Positions 15,679-23,624 are shown, counted from the first letter of the stretch. The stretch: DNA of 30,673 nucleotides from CAYHYG01 sp964360835 (GCA_964360835.1 CAYHYG010000009.1:1-30673); one strand, 5' to 3'. Numbers and translations are program-made. Notes: a model not told the origin generated them from the letters alone.

Positions 15679-16886
15679 TATTTCACCTTCATGTTTTTAT
15701 CAAGGGCATAAACAAAAGACTCCAGATGACTATATTCATGCATGGATGTAATTGTTACTCTCAGTCTTGCTTCAGATTTCTTTACAGCGGGCCATATAAC
15801 TGGTGACGTAAAATAACCATCTTCTAACAACCTCCTTGCAGTTTTAACTGTTTTTTTCTCATCACCTATAAATATCGGGACAATTTGCGAGGTGGAGTTA
15901 AGAAAATTAATATTAGCCTCAGTTAACAACTTTTTGAAATAATAAATATTGTCCCAAAGTTTCTTAATTCTTTCTGGTTCATTTATAACAATATCAATTG
16001 AAGCGATTAATCCACTTGCTATTACTGGCGGTATTGGTGCAGTGAATATGTAAGAGTTAGCTGAGTATCTTATGTAGTTTATCATTTGATCCGACCCAAC
16101 AATAAAGCCTCCAAAGCCACCAAAAGCTTTAGTAAAAGTTCCCATGAGAATGTCTATGTCTTCTTTAGCACATTCTGAGTATTCAACTATACCACGACCA
16201 CTAATCCCTAACACACCAGTACCGTGTGCGTCATCAACCATCAACATTGAGTTAAACTTTTTCGCGACCCCTATTATTTTAGACAAATCGACAATATCAC
16301 CATCCATGCTATAGATAGACTCAGTAATAATAAGTTTCCTTTTCAAATTTGACAGTGTCATTTTTTTTTCAAGATCATCACTATCTAAATGCTCATAAAC
16401 ATGTTTTTCACACCCAGCTAATTTAACTCCCTCAACAATACTTGCATGATTCAAACTATCACTAAATACAACACCGTCTTCTCGCCTTGTCCCAGATGAC
16501 ATAAAGTCAAGTTTAACTGGACGAACAATACTTTTCACGACACCGAGATTTGCCATGTACCCTGTCGCAAACGTAATCGCTGACGGATAACCTTTGAACC
16601 TAGCGATCTTATCCTCTAATTCCAACTGAACCTTTGAATTTCCAGTCATTAATCTTGACCCGCCCGATCCTAGACCATAAATATTTAACGCTTTTTTTAC
16701 GGCATGTTTAACACGATCATCATCGGAAACGCCCAAATAATTATTCGAGGAAAAATTAACAAGTGATTGATTTTTTATTTTTACTATTAAAGTTGTCGGC
16801 GATGATTCTATTATCCGATCAGATGACGAGAGTCCTAAGCTATTAATCAGTTTAAGGTATTTCCGAATATTATTATCACTAATCAT
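15678..16886 (-). CDS. PLP-dependent alpha-oxoamine synthase (KBL/BioF/SPT/CqsA family)
   Basis: 402 residues. The fold-type I motifs are clear: GSGGSRLMTGN, HASIVEG, VDDAHGTGVLG (Asp binding the pyridine nitrogen, then His), and MGTFTKAFGGFGG with the PLP lysine at K253. Members condense an acyl-CoA or acyl-ACP with an amino acid, releasing CO2, to make amino-ketones. Products include biotin precursor, aminoketobutyrate, sphingoid base and the CAI-1/LAI-1 signals. The adjacent acyl-activating ligase fits acyl-CoA supply. No other biotin or threonine-degradation gene is near, so BioF or KBL naming would be unsafe. Start: ATG 16886, overlapping the ligase end by 8 bases; a TTG lies 3 codons upstream. 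Confidence 0.9.
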   Translation of the reverse strand: MISDNNIRKYLKLINSLGLSSSDRIIESSPTTLIVKIKNQSLVNFSSNNYLGVSDDDRVKHAVKKALNIYGLGSGGSRLMTGNSKVQLELEDKIARFKGYPSAITFATGYMANLGVVKSIVRPVKLDFMSSGTRREDGVVFSDSLNHASIVEGVKLAGCEKHVYEHLDSDDLEKKMTLSNLKRKLIITESIYSMDGDIVDLSKIIGVAKKFNSMLMVDDAHGTGVLGISGRGIVEYSECAKEDIDILMGTFTKAFGGFGGFIVGSDQMINYIRYSANSYIFTAPIPPVIASGLIASIDIVINEPERIKKLWDNIYYFKKLLTEANINFLNSTSQIVPIFIGDEKKTVKTARRLLEDGYFTSPVIWPAVKKSEARLRVTITSMHEYSHLESFVYALDKNMKVK

Positions 16887-18591
16887 AAATATCAATAATA
16901 TTAATTCTTTTTATCTTTAACGTCGGTGTCATTAACCCGTTATCTTGCGTAAACTCCTCAGCAATGAGTTTAAATTCCCTGACTTGTTCAAAGTTACTCA
17001 AAACCTTGAGCTGTTCCTCCAATTCCTTGGCATATAACTCTTTAACTGCGGGCGTATCTAGTTCAGACTTTGGATCTGCCATGATATTTTTACCCTGTAG
17101 CCAAGCGCTAAGTTCGGTAAAATTTGGTACTAGCAAAACTTTTAACGTTTTATTATCTGGACTATAAACCATGCTCTGGCTGATATATATACTACGATTG
17201 AGTGCTATTTCAATAGCCACCGGATTAATATTCTTGCCATTGGACAGTACGATAATCTCCTTGATCCTGCCGGTGATAGTCAAAAATCCTTCGCTATCAA
17301 TTGAACCCAGATCGCCCGTATGAAACCAGCCATCACTATCAATAGCTTCGCCTGTCGCCGCTTCATCATTATAATAACCTCGCATCAATGAAGGCCCTTT
17401 GGTCAAGATTTCCTTATCCGAGGATAATCGAATCTCAGTTCCCGGTATGGCCGGACCGACAGTGCCAAATTTGTAATGGGTACTTTTATTCACCGCTACA
17501 ATTGGAGAACATTCGGTCAACCCGTAACCTTCCAATATAAGTATACCAACCGTTTGAAAAAATTTGGCAATCTTCTGATCCAGCGACGCGCCGCCTGAAA
17601 TGACATATTTTAAGCGACCACCCAAACTGGCTCTGACTTTCTTTAAAACTAGCGCGTCTAAGACTCTCAGCAACAGTTGTTGTGATCCTGACAATGATTC
17701 GTTCTTAATCTTTTTCCTACTCAAACTTAAGGCCAAGAAAAACATTTTCTTCTTCAGAGCCGATCCTGCATCAACTCTGGTTATGATTTTTTCGTATACT
17801 CTTTCAAATATCCTTGGCACAGCCAACATTATAGTCGGCTTAGCACGCTTGATATCTCGAGCTATTGTCTCAGTACTCTCAGAGAAATATACAGAAGCGC
17901 CGAAAAAGGTACTAACATAGAGTGATCCTGTCCGCTCCAAAACGTGCGATAGCGGCAAAAAGGAAAAAAAACGATCCTCTTCTTCAATGGGAATATGCTG
18001 GGAGGCGGCACGAATATTAGCCACGATATTAGCATGAGATAGCATAACGCCCTTTGGCTCGGCAGTTGTGCCAGAGGTATAGATAATCGTATGAACCAAA
18101 TTATCATCCTCTACTGCCTCAGTGAGACTTCCTTGGGTCAATAATGTCTCAAAATCAATGGTGTCGCTAAATTTCCTGCCCACCACAATAATTCTCTTCA
18201 ACTCCAACTCTGCTATCTGAGATTGAAACTTCTCATAAAATGTATCCTGAATAATGAGCGTCTCGGCGCCTGAGTGTTGGATGGTATAGCTGACATACTG
18301 GAACGCATAGGTAGTGTGGATCGGGACATCGATGACACCTAGTTGCGCGCAGGCAAAATCAATCGTGGCCCACAGACTGCCATTGGGGATCATCATAGCC
18401 AGACGATCACCAGTCTGCAGACCCAGCTGTTTCAAACCACAAGATAAGCTTCTGACACGTTGATAGATATCACCATAGGTCAAAACCCGATAGGAATCAT
18501 CGACAACGTCTGCAAAATACTCCTTGCTGGGATTTCTGTCAGCAGATCGACGTAAGAGACCATATATAGTGAGCGGTTCATTCGGCGACAT
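16879..18591 (-). CDS. AMP-forming long-chain acyl-CoA synthetase (FadD-like)
   Basis: 570 residues, full length for the family. Motifs: YTSGTTAEPKG (about 171-181, phosphate binding), GYGLTECSP (A5), GWFHTGDLG (A7), a GRIKEIIVLSNGKNINP hinge (A8), and TPTLKIKR near the C-terminus with the catalytic lysine (A10). It activates a carboxylate through an acyl-AMP and transfers it to CoA in the cytosol or at the membrane. It probably feeds the downstream oxoamine synthase. Start: ATG 18591, overlapping the alpha/beta hydrolase end by 14 bases. A TTG at 18600 would add 3 codons. No strong Shine-Dalgarno, so coupling is likely. Confidence 0.94.
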   Translation of the reverse strand: MSPNEPLTIYGLLRRSADRNPSKEYFADVVDDSYRVLTYGDIYQRVRSLSCGLKQLGLQTGDRLAMMIPNGSLWATIDFACAQLGVIDVPIHTTYAFQYVSYTIQHSGAETLIIQDTFYEKFQSQIAELELKRIIVVGRKFSDTIDFETLLTQGSLTEAVEDDNLVHTIIYTSGTTAEPKGVMLSHANIVANIRAASQHIPIEEEDRFFSFLPLSHVLERTGSLYVSTFFGASVYFSESTETIARDIKRAKPTIMLAVPRIFERVYEKIITRVDAGSALKKKMFFLALSLSRKKIKNESLSGSQQLLLRVLDALVLKKVRASLGGRLKYVISGGASLDQKIAKFFQTVGILILEGYGLTECSPIVAVNKSTHYKFGTVGPAIPGTEIRLSSDKEILTKGPSLMRGYYNDEAATGEAIDSDGWFHTGDLGSIDSEGFLTITGRIKEIIVLSNGKNINPVAIEIALNRSIYISQSMVYSPDNKTLKVLLVPNFTELSAWLQGKNIMADPKSELDTPAVKELYAKELEEQLKVLSNFEQVREFKLIAEEFTQDNGLMTPTLKIKRINIIDIYD

Positions 18592-19414
18592 GATTTTCAA
18601 AAAAAGATAAAATTTTACCGAAGACTACATCACGGCTACTGGAGTTCAAAGGATTGTGCTCAAAAGAATTAAAAATAAAAAGCTCCTTATCTTCACTGCC
18701 GATCTTGTCAAAGATATATTCGGAACTTCGTGGATTGGAAGCGTAGTCATCCCGCGAATGAATAAGCAATAAGGGACTGGTCACGGTATGTAAATTTGGT
18801 TTGGTCACGGTGTCAATAAACCGAAAGAAACTTAGCAAGCCCTTGAGAGGCACGGTAATATGCCGCCCGCCGGCTTCATAGACCATCCGTTTCTCCGGTG
18901 CCATACGCCGTTTGGCCGCGCGGTCACTAAAATGAGACAAGAAATGAGCCAAAAACCTAACATGTCGATCCTTACGGATGAACACTGAGGTGCTCATACA
19001 TATAATTCCTTTTACCTTCTCAGGATGTTTACTGGCGATATCCAAGACCAGATTAGAACCAAAGGAATAACCGATCAAAATAATATTATCGTATTGGTCG
19101 CGTAATTTTTCTAATTCGTTATAGACACTTTGCCACCAGTCCTGATGCTCGGTCATGGCTAGATGTTCGTAGTCGCCACCATGTCCGGCCAAAAGTACCC
19201 CTCGGGCATTAATATTATGTTCGCCCAAATAGCGACCCAAATCACTAAGATCGTACGGCGAACCACTAAACCCATGGACCAAAAGCGCTAAGACCGTCCT
19301 AGAACCATCGGCCGCCGAATGGAAAAACGGCTGAGCATTAGTCTTGATATCTGTTCTCAGACTATAATCTAACGCCTGTGATCGTGGCAAAGATTCAATT
19401 GTAGCAGAATGCAT
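18578..19414 (-). CDS. Alpha/beta hydrolase (esterase / monoacylglycerol-lipase-like)
   Basis: 278 residues. The oxyanion segment is LLVHGFSGSP (45-53). The nucleophile elbow GYSFGS puts the serine at S117. The acid is D222 or D223 in IHSRDD, and the histidine is H253 in SFEHNP. There is no signal peptide. Length and layout fit carboxylesterases and monoacylglycerol lipases, which release fatty acids. As the first gene before an acyl-CoA ligase, it could supply the acyl chain. A 12-base-pair inverted repeat covers its start codon (19412-19443). Confidence 0.9.
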   Translation of the reverse strand: MHSATIESLPRSQALDYSLRTDIKTNAQPFFHSAADGSRTVLALLVHGFSGSPYDLSDLGRYLGEHNINARGVLLAGHGGDYEHLAMTEHQDWWQSVYNELEKLRDQYDNIILIGYSFGSNLVLDIASKHPEKVKGIICMSTSVFIRKDRHVRFLAHFLSHFSDRAAKRRMAPEKRMVYEAGGRHITVPLKGLLSFFRFIDTVTKPNLHTVTSPLLLIHSRDDYASNPRSSEYIFDKIGSEDKELFIFNSFEHNPLNSSSRDVVFGKILSFFENHVAE

Positions 19415-19443
19415 AATAATGGCTGTTGACTGCCACTATTATG
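19412..19443. promoter_or_regulatory. Inverted repeat covering the -10 box and start codon of the hydrolase operon
   Basis: Arms CATAATAATGGC (19412-19423) and GCCACTATTATG (19432-19443) pair over 12 positions, with one G-U pair in RNA, around an 8-base loop. One arm contains the ATG 19414 and the other the proposed -10 box. It could be an operator. If transcription reads through from upstream, it could instead be a hairpin hiding the start codon. Confidence 0.5.
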
Positions 19444-19467
19444 ACATAGAAATGCGATAATAATCAA
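19438..19467 (-). promoter_or_regulatory. Probable promoter of the hydrolase-ligase-synthase-kinase operon
   Basis: TTGATT (19462-19467), 18-base spacer, CATAAT (19438-19443) on the minus strand, in the 61-base gap after the NDT-RHH gene. The -35 matches 4 of 6 and the -10 matches 5 of 6. The expected start near 19431 would leave a leader of under 20 bases. Confidence 0.45.
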
Positions 19468-19475
19468 GCAACCTA

Positions 19476-20042
19476 TTACTCCAGTCGGCGTTTATAACCC
19501 TCGTCCTCTTTCATCATTTTTTCTAGAATATCGCGGACAAAGTTGGCTTTATTCTGTTCTATCTTTTCTGACCGCCACATCAAATATCGTTCTAGCTTGG
19601 GCGTCAGACGTAAGGTGAATTTAATAGAATATAGCTCATGACCAATATCCTGATCCAAATATTGCAAAAACTCCTGGATTTTCTTGCTAAAATTTGCTTG
19701 GGAAAAGAAAACCAATCTTAAATACTTTTTGATTTCCTTATTTTTGGCCAGAGCGTCAACCGAGGAATCTACTCTGGTGCCAACGGGAACTAGGTAGAGA
19801 ACTGGTTTCTTGTGCGCAATAGCGACAGCCAAGAGATACCCGACCTCCGGCTCGGTAGCGCTGGCGTCGAGAATAACCGCGTCTATTTGATCCACTGCTC
19901 CCTGCTCTCCCCATTCAATTTCACTCTGCTTCTTGAAATTATCATAGACCGTTAGGCCAAATTTCTTCATCATCTGCGCCACTTCCTGAAAAAGGAGTAA
20001 TTGGGCTGGATTTTTGATATTGGCAAAAAAATAAAGTTTCAT
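19476..20042 (-). CDS. Nucleoside 2-deoxyribosyltransferase-like domain fused to a ribbon-helix-helix domain
   Basis: 188 residues. Residues 1-130 look like the Rossmann-like NDT fold: strand MKLYFFANI, the AVILDASATEPEVGYLLAVAI segment (55-75) with E66 at the place of the NDT catalytic glutamate, then the KPVLYLVP strand. Residues about 139-178 (KFTLRLTPKLERYL, then NKANFVRDILEKMM) fit a CopG/Arc ribbon-helix-helix DNA-binding domain. NDT-fold proteins cleave or transfer nucleoside or NAD-like bases; whether this one is active is unknown. The fusion suggests a nucleotide-responsive regulator. The ATG overlaps the asparaginase-like stop (ATGA), and it is the last gene of the 7TM operon. Confidence 0.75.
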   Translation of the reverse strand: MKLYFFANIKNPAQLLLFQEVAQMMKKFGLTVYDNFKKQSEIEWGEQGAVDQIDAVILDASATEPEVGYLLAVAIAHKKPVLYLVPVGTRVDSSVDALAKNKEIKKYLRLVFFSQANFSKKIQEFLQYLDQDIGHELYSIKFTLRLTPKLERYLMWRSEKIEQNKANFVRDILEKMMKEDEGYKRRLE

Positions 20043-21022
20043 CGTATGGTTGCCTCCCCTAGATAGCTGGTTTTCATACCGGCTAATAATTGCTCCTTGT
20101 CTGAGTTAACTCCCGACAGCCATAAACATTTTGTCAACAGAGCATCATCGGTCAGGCCACTGATAACAGGCAATGATCCTTGATCTAAGACATAGCGATA
20201 ATTATAAAGTAACACAAATTGCGGTAATTGCTGGAGCTGCTTTAGCGCGACGCTCGATAACCTCTGGTTCTCGGAAACTTTGATAATCAAAATTTTGGTC
20301 TGGCCTAGATTTATAGTTTCAAATTTTGGCAGACGCGCACTATCGATGACCATTACTTCGGAGGAAAAACCGATCATTGATTCATCGGCAGTCTGTATTT
20401 TTAATTTCTGCTTTTCATCAAGGCGAATACTAAATTCAACCTTACCAAGATAATTCCCGTCGGTGGAAGAAAAAATATTCAGATCCGATAAGCTAACGCG
20501 TGTGGCCTTAACGGGATCTAATAGTCTATTGCCGTACATGATAGCCACTCTTTCAAAATCTCTAGTAGCAACTTGGACGGCATTTATAACATTTGATTTC
20601 AAACCAAAGCCGGCAAACTTTTTGCCGACTGTATCCAATTTGCCTTCTTCCAAGGCTTTCATGCTGAATGGCGCGCCGGTGAAGATAATCGGAATCTTTA
20701 CAGACTGTAGCATATAGCCGATCAGAAGCGACTGACGAATAGTAGTGTCAGCACTGGTCAGAACCACCAGACCGTCGTATTTCTGGTGAATGCTCAAAAT
20801 AAATCTGGCTAGGTCAACGGACTTTTCTTCCAGAAAGTATTCCGATTCCGGGTGGAAAAAAATGGGCTCAATCTGAGCCATGACAGAAATCTCCGGAATC
20901 TCCAGCAGCCATTGACCGATGTCTTCCTCTCGATCAACGAAAACTACCGTCTTTCGTTTCACAGACGATAAAGCCGTACCAGAGGCAAAAATGAGACCTA
21001 TTTTTCTTTGCTTGGCTACCAT
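20039..21022 (-). CDS. Asparaginase-fold protein with altered catalytic motif
   Basis: 327 residues, close to the usual length of type I/II asparaginases. The N-terminal strand and nucleophile loop (IGLIFASGTALSS) keep a threonine, T16, at the TGGTIA site. The second motif, normally HGTDT, reads TSADT (89-93), so the catalytic threonine is A91 while D92 remains. Then come KIPIIFTGAPFS, NVINAVQVA and VAIMYGNRLLDPVKATRVS, all in the order expected. A family relative such as GatD (HGTDT kept) is therefore less likely. It may bind an amino acid or amide without normal turnover. It starts 3 bases after the third 7TM gene and overlaps the NDT-RHH gene by ATGA. Confidence 0.75.
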   Translation of the reverse strand: MVAKQRKIGLIFASGTALSSVKRKTVVFVDREEDIGQWLLEIPEISVMAQIEPIFFHPESEYFLEEKSVDLARFILSIHQKYDGLVVLTSADTTIRQSLLIGYMLQSVKIPIIFTGAPFSMKALEEGKLDTVGKKFAGFGLKSNVINAVQVATRDFERVAIMYGNRLLDPVKATRVSLSDLNIFSSTDGNYLGKVEFSIRLDEKQKLKIQTADESMIGFSSEVMVIDSARLPKFETINLGQTKILIIKVSENQRLSSVALKQLQQLPQFVLLYNYRYVLDQGSLPVISGLTDDALLTKCLWLSGVNSDKEQLLAGMKTSYLGEATIR

Positions 21023-21025
21023 ATC

Positions 21026-21694
21026 TTATTTTTTGGTCATTATATAAGCGACGCTTACAACTATCGGAAGTAGAGATAAAGGACCTAGCCAATCAAAATA
21101 AAAAATACCGTAATAAGGCAGAAGAAGATTAAAAAATAAAATTGACAACGCAGAAATTGATAATCCTAAAATTAATACCCTAGATTGACGGAAAATAAAT
21201 CCCTCGTTACTATCCATTTTAGATAGAAAATTCTTCAGGGCTATGACGACATACAGAACTATAACGAATATGTAGAAATAGTAATAATATAAATTATATT
21301 TGTCCTCTACAAACTCATTGTCTATGATAATAGTGCTGTTTACAAATTTACCTTGAAAAATTATGACTGAAATAAATAGTGTATAAAAAACTCCGCCAAA
21401 AAATAACCCTCTCGCTATATCTCGGGTTTTAGTTGGGTAATAATTTGATAATAGCCAAAGACAAAATACCATTAAAAATGCAAAAACGTATACAATTTGT
21501 GCATAGTGCAAAATCTCCAAATTGAATGGTTTGGTGCGATAGAATGAGAAGCTTATGGTCCAAAGACTTATTATCAGTGTCAAGAAAAAAAATATCTGAC
21601 CTACTCTATCGCTCCGGTGTCTAAATAGAACTATCAATCCGCTTCCTAATATAAGCCCTCCAGAAAATATTATAAGTGCACCAATCAAGCTCAT
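21026..21694 (-). CDS. Stand-alone 7TM sensor-type membrane protein (third, divergent copy)
   Basis: 222 residues, about seven membrane helices and no soluble output domain. The C-terminal pattern (FDWLGPLSLLPIVVSVAYIMTKK) is that of the last helix of HisKA_7TM_N sensors, where a kinase would normally continue; here a stop follows. It is clearly related to, but more divergent than, the two genes before it. The spacing to its neighbours is 4 and 3 bases, so co-translation is likely. It could bind a ligand at the membrane and signal through partner proteins. Confidence 0.8.
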   Translation of the reverse strand: MSLIGALIIFSGGLILGSGLIVLFRHRSDRVGQIFFFLTLIISLWTISFSFYRTKPFNLEILHYAQIVYVFAFLMVFCLWLLSNYYPTKTRDIARGLFFGGVFYTLFISVIIFQGKFVNSTIIIDNEFVEDKYNLYYYYFYIFVIVLYVVIALKNFLSKMDSNEGFIFRQSRVLILGLSISALSILFFNLLLPYYGIFYFDWLGPLSLLPIVVSVAYIMTKK

Positions 21695-21698
21695 AAAA

Positions 21699-22376
21699 TT
21701 ATCTATTATTTTTTCGGGAATAAATTAATGAAGCAATGCCTAGATCAAACGGTAACGAGAAAAAGGGACCAATGTTATTATATTGATACTGATGAATTCC
21801 AGTAAGAAAGACGTCAAAAAAGAAACCGCCCGCAATCGACACTAATAATAGCCACCAGAATGTCCATATTTTCTCTCTTAATACTCCATCAGCATTCTTT
21901 AATTTCTTAACCAGTATTACCAATCCGATAAGGAATGGCGCTAGAAAGGTTATGAGCCAAAAAATAAAGGCATATTGATTGTGATAATTAGTCACATACC
22001 AGGTGGTTTTTTCCGAATACACTACAAATAATTTAGTCAAAAAAGTAATATAAACCCAAACTCCAATAATCGCGACATAGGCGACTGACCAGCCAATTTT
22101 TAAAAATTTAACTTCAAAGAGAAAATTCTTACAAAAAAGATAAAAATAAAAAGCAATAAATAGGGCTGCTATATAATTAATCTTCTCAATTATATTTCCA
22201 ATATATGCGTCCTGAAAAAAGGTATTTATGGCCGAGGCTCCGCTCCAAATACCGATAGATAAGGATAGGCCCAGAAAAATTCTATTGACCTTAGCAGAGG
22301 GATTTTGTTTATAAACTATAATACCCAGAACGAGATTCAGAATGGTAATTAAGGCAAGTGAGATGGAAAAAATCAT
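21699..22376 (-). CDS. Stand-alone 7TM sensor-type membrane protein (second copy)
   Basis: 225 residues with about seven helices. It is paralogous to the preceding gene: both share NRIFLGL-LSI-WSGAS near residue 32, YSE--WY-T-YHN-YA in the middle, and HQYQ-NNIGPFFSL-FDL near the end. Identical lengths and a 5-base gap show tandem duplication. There is no kinase or other output domain; it ends with a short basic tail (YSRKNNR). Confidence 0.82.
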   Translation of the reverse strand: MIFSISLALITILNLVLGIIVYKQNPSAKVNRIFLGLSLSIGIWSGASAINTFFQDAYIGNIIEKINYIAALFIAFYFYLFCKNFLFEVKFLKIGWSVAYVAIIGVWVYITFLTKLFVVYSEKTTWYVTNYHNQYAFIFWLITFLAPFLIGLVILVKKLKNADGVLREKIWTFWWLLLVSIAGGFFFDVFLTGIHQYQYNNIGPFFSLPFDLGIASLIYSRKNNR

Positions 22377-22381
22377 ATAAA

Positions 22382-23059
22382 TTATTTACTTGTGTCTCTC
22401 GAATAAATCAACATTACAATACTGAGATCAAATAACAGCGAGAAAAAAGGTCCGATATTATTAAATTGATACTGGTGTAACCCTGTGAACAAGACATCAA
22501 AAGTAAAACTTCCGATGATTGAAACTATCAGCAATGTCCAAATAGTCTTAATCTTCTGTCTCAAAATGCAGTCACTATTTTTCAATTTCTTTCTTAATTG
22601 CATCAAACCTATTATAAATGGCACGAACAAGGTGATAACCCAAGCTATATAGGCATAGGGATTATGATAAGTAGTGATATACCAATCGACGCGTTCAGAG
22701 TACAAAATAAAAATATCCGTTCCATAGGTAATATATGCCCAGAGCATTAATAAACCAACATAAAAATAAGACCAGCTAATTTTAAGATCAACTGACCTAT
22801 AAAGGAAATATTTACAAAACAAATAGAAGAAAAAAGCAATTATTAATCCACCAAAAAAAGCTGTCTTTTCGGCAATATTGCCGATTGATACGCTATCCAC
22901 TGTGGCATTTACCATTGAGGCACCTGACCATAGAGCTATCGATAGACATAAACCCAAAAAAATTCGATTACTAGTTTCTTGTCTGTGCTGTAGCCAGACG
23001 TGAAAACCTAGGAAAATATTTATGAACGTTATAATGCCTAGTGTTATTCCTAATATCAT
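22382..23059 (-). CDS. Stand-alone 7TM sensor-type membrane protein (first copy)
   Basis: 225 residues with about seven helices, the first gene of the five-gene operon. Conserved YSERVDWYITTYHNPYA and LHQYQFNNIGPFF segments match the second copy. The fold resembles the N-terminal sensor of 7TM histidine kinases, such as the one encoded at 11834-14635. ATG 23059 has no strong Shine-Dalgarno; GACGGCTATATG precedes it. A promoter candidate lies at 23092-23118. Confidence 0.82.
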   Translation of the reverse strand: MILGITLGIITFINIFLGFHVWLQHRQETSNRIFLGLCLSIALWSGASMVNATVDSVSIGNIAEKTAFFGGLIIAFFFYLFCKYFLYRSVDLKISWSYFYVGLLMLWAYITYGTDIFILYSERVDWYITTYHNPYAYIAWVITLFVPFIIGLMQLRKKLKNSDCILRQKIKTIWTLLIVSIIGSFTFDVLFTGLHQYQFNNIGPFFSLLFDLSIVMLIYSRDTSK

Positions 23060-23087
23060 ATAGCCGTCGCTTACTTAATAGCCGTCT
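23060..23087 (-). repeat. Direct repeat GACGGCTAT in the 7TM operon leader
   Basis: Two copies on the minus strand, at 23079-23087 and 23060-23068, with starts 19 bases apart; the second abuts the ATG. The second is part of GCGACGGCT, the core also seen twice at 10862-10942. It may be a regulator site. Confidence 0.4.
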
Positions 23088-23091
23088 ATAA

Positions 23092-23118
23092 AGTATACCC
23101 TGGCCTCCAAAAAGTCAA
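23092..23118 (-). promoter_or_regulatory. Possible promoter of the 7TM operon
   Basis: TTGACT (23113-23118) and TATACT (23092-23097) on the minus strand, each 5 of 6 to consensus, but the spacer is only 15 bases. The -35 box overlaps the tail of the preceding terminator. Confidence 0.4.
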
Positions 23119-23149
23119 GACCCTCATAGCTCAGGGGTCATGAGGGTCT
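23113..23149 (-). terminator. Terminator after the two small exported-protein genes
   Basis: The 10-base-pair stem AGACCCTCAT (23140-23149 on minus) / ATGAGGGTCT (23118-23127) with a 12-base loop is followed on the minus strand by TTGACTTTTTGG. It lies 6 bases past the stop at 23156. Confidence 0.65.
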
Positions 23150-23155
23150 ATTTAA

Positions 23156-23623
23156 TTACTCAATATTGGCGGGATTCACTGTCCACCCCTCCGGCACATC
23201 ACAGGGCGTAGGAAAATCTCTCTCCTCCCCCGTACGAGGGTTAATGGCGGTAGTTATGACCTGAGCACAGACTGTCTCATCAGCTGAAATGACCTCCCAA
23301 CCGGTAGGCACATCACACGGAGTCGGGAAATCTCGGGTCTCTCCGGTGGCTGGGTTTTTGGCCGGAGTAATGACTTGGATACAGACTTGATTCTCATCAT
23401 TAGTTTCTTCGTAGAAGATCAGACCATTGGGTCCGGCGCAAGAGCGTGGAGTCTCACCGCTGACCGTGTAGCCGGCCGTTTGACACTCTTTGAAATCTTT
23501 AATAATAACCTTCTCTCCCTGACGCATATCGCTCAATGGATAGAGACGGAACCACCAGGCCAACAGAAAGAGAGTAGCTAGCACCAGGAATAGGAAGATA
23601 AAAAACCTTTTGTCGTATCTCAT
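23156..23623 (-). CDS. Membrane-anchored Cys-rich protein with internal tandem repeat
   Basis: 155 residues. An N-terminal helix (about 7-27) anchors it. Residues 44-70 (KECQTAGYTVSGETPRSC) match a Cys-containing motif common in small exported proteins of Patescibacteria. Two repeats of about 30 residues, starting at residues 80 and 118, share QVIT-A-NP-TG, FPTPCDVP and GW. Six cysteines (47, 62, 81, 103, 119, 141) are probably paired outside the membrane. Function unknown. It starts 1 base after the upstream gene's stop. Confidence 0.72.
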   Translation of the reverse strand: MRYDKRFFIFLFLVLATLFLLAWWFRLYPLSDMRQGEKVIIKDFKECQTAGYTVSGETPRSCAGPNGLIFYEETNDENQVCIQVITPAKNPATGETRDFPTPCDVPTGWEVISADETVCAQVITTAINPRTGEERDFPTPCDVPEGWTVNPANIE

Positions 23624-23624
23624 A

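Noticed and set aside
15678..16886. Calling the PLP enzyme BioF or KBL
   Set aside because: No biotin genes or threonine dehydrogenase nearby; motifs only support the wider alpha-oxoamine synthase family.
21026..23059. 7TM genes as frameshifted remnants of histidine kinases
   Set aside because: All three have intact frames of similar length with stops after the last helix, and following genes start within a few bases, leaving no room for decayed kinase domains.
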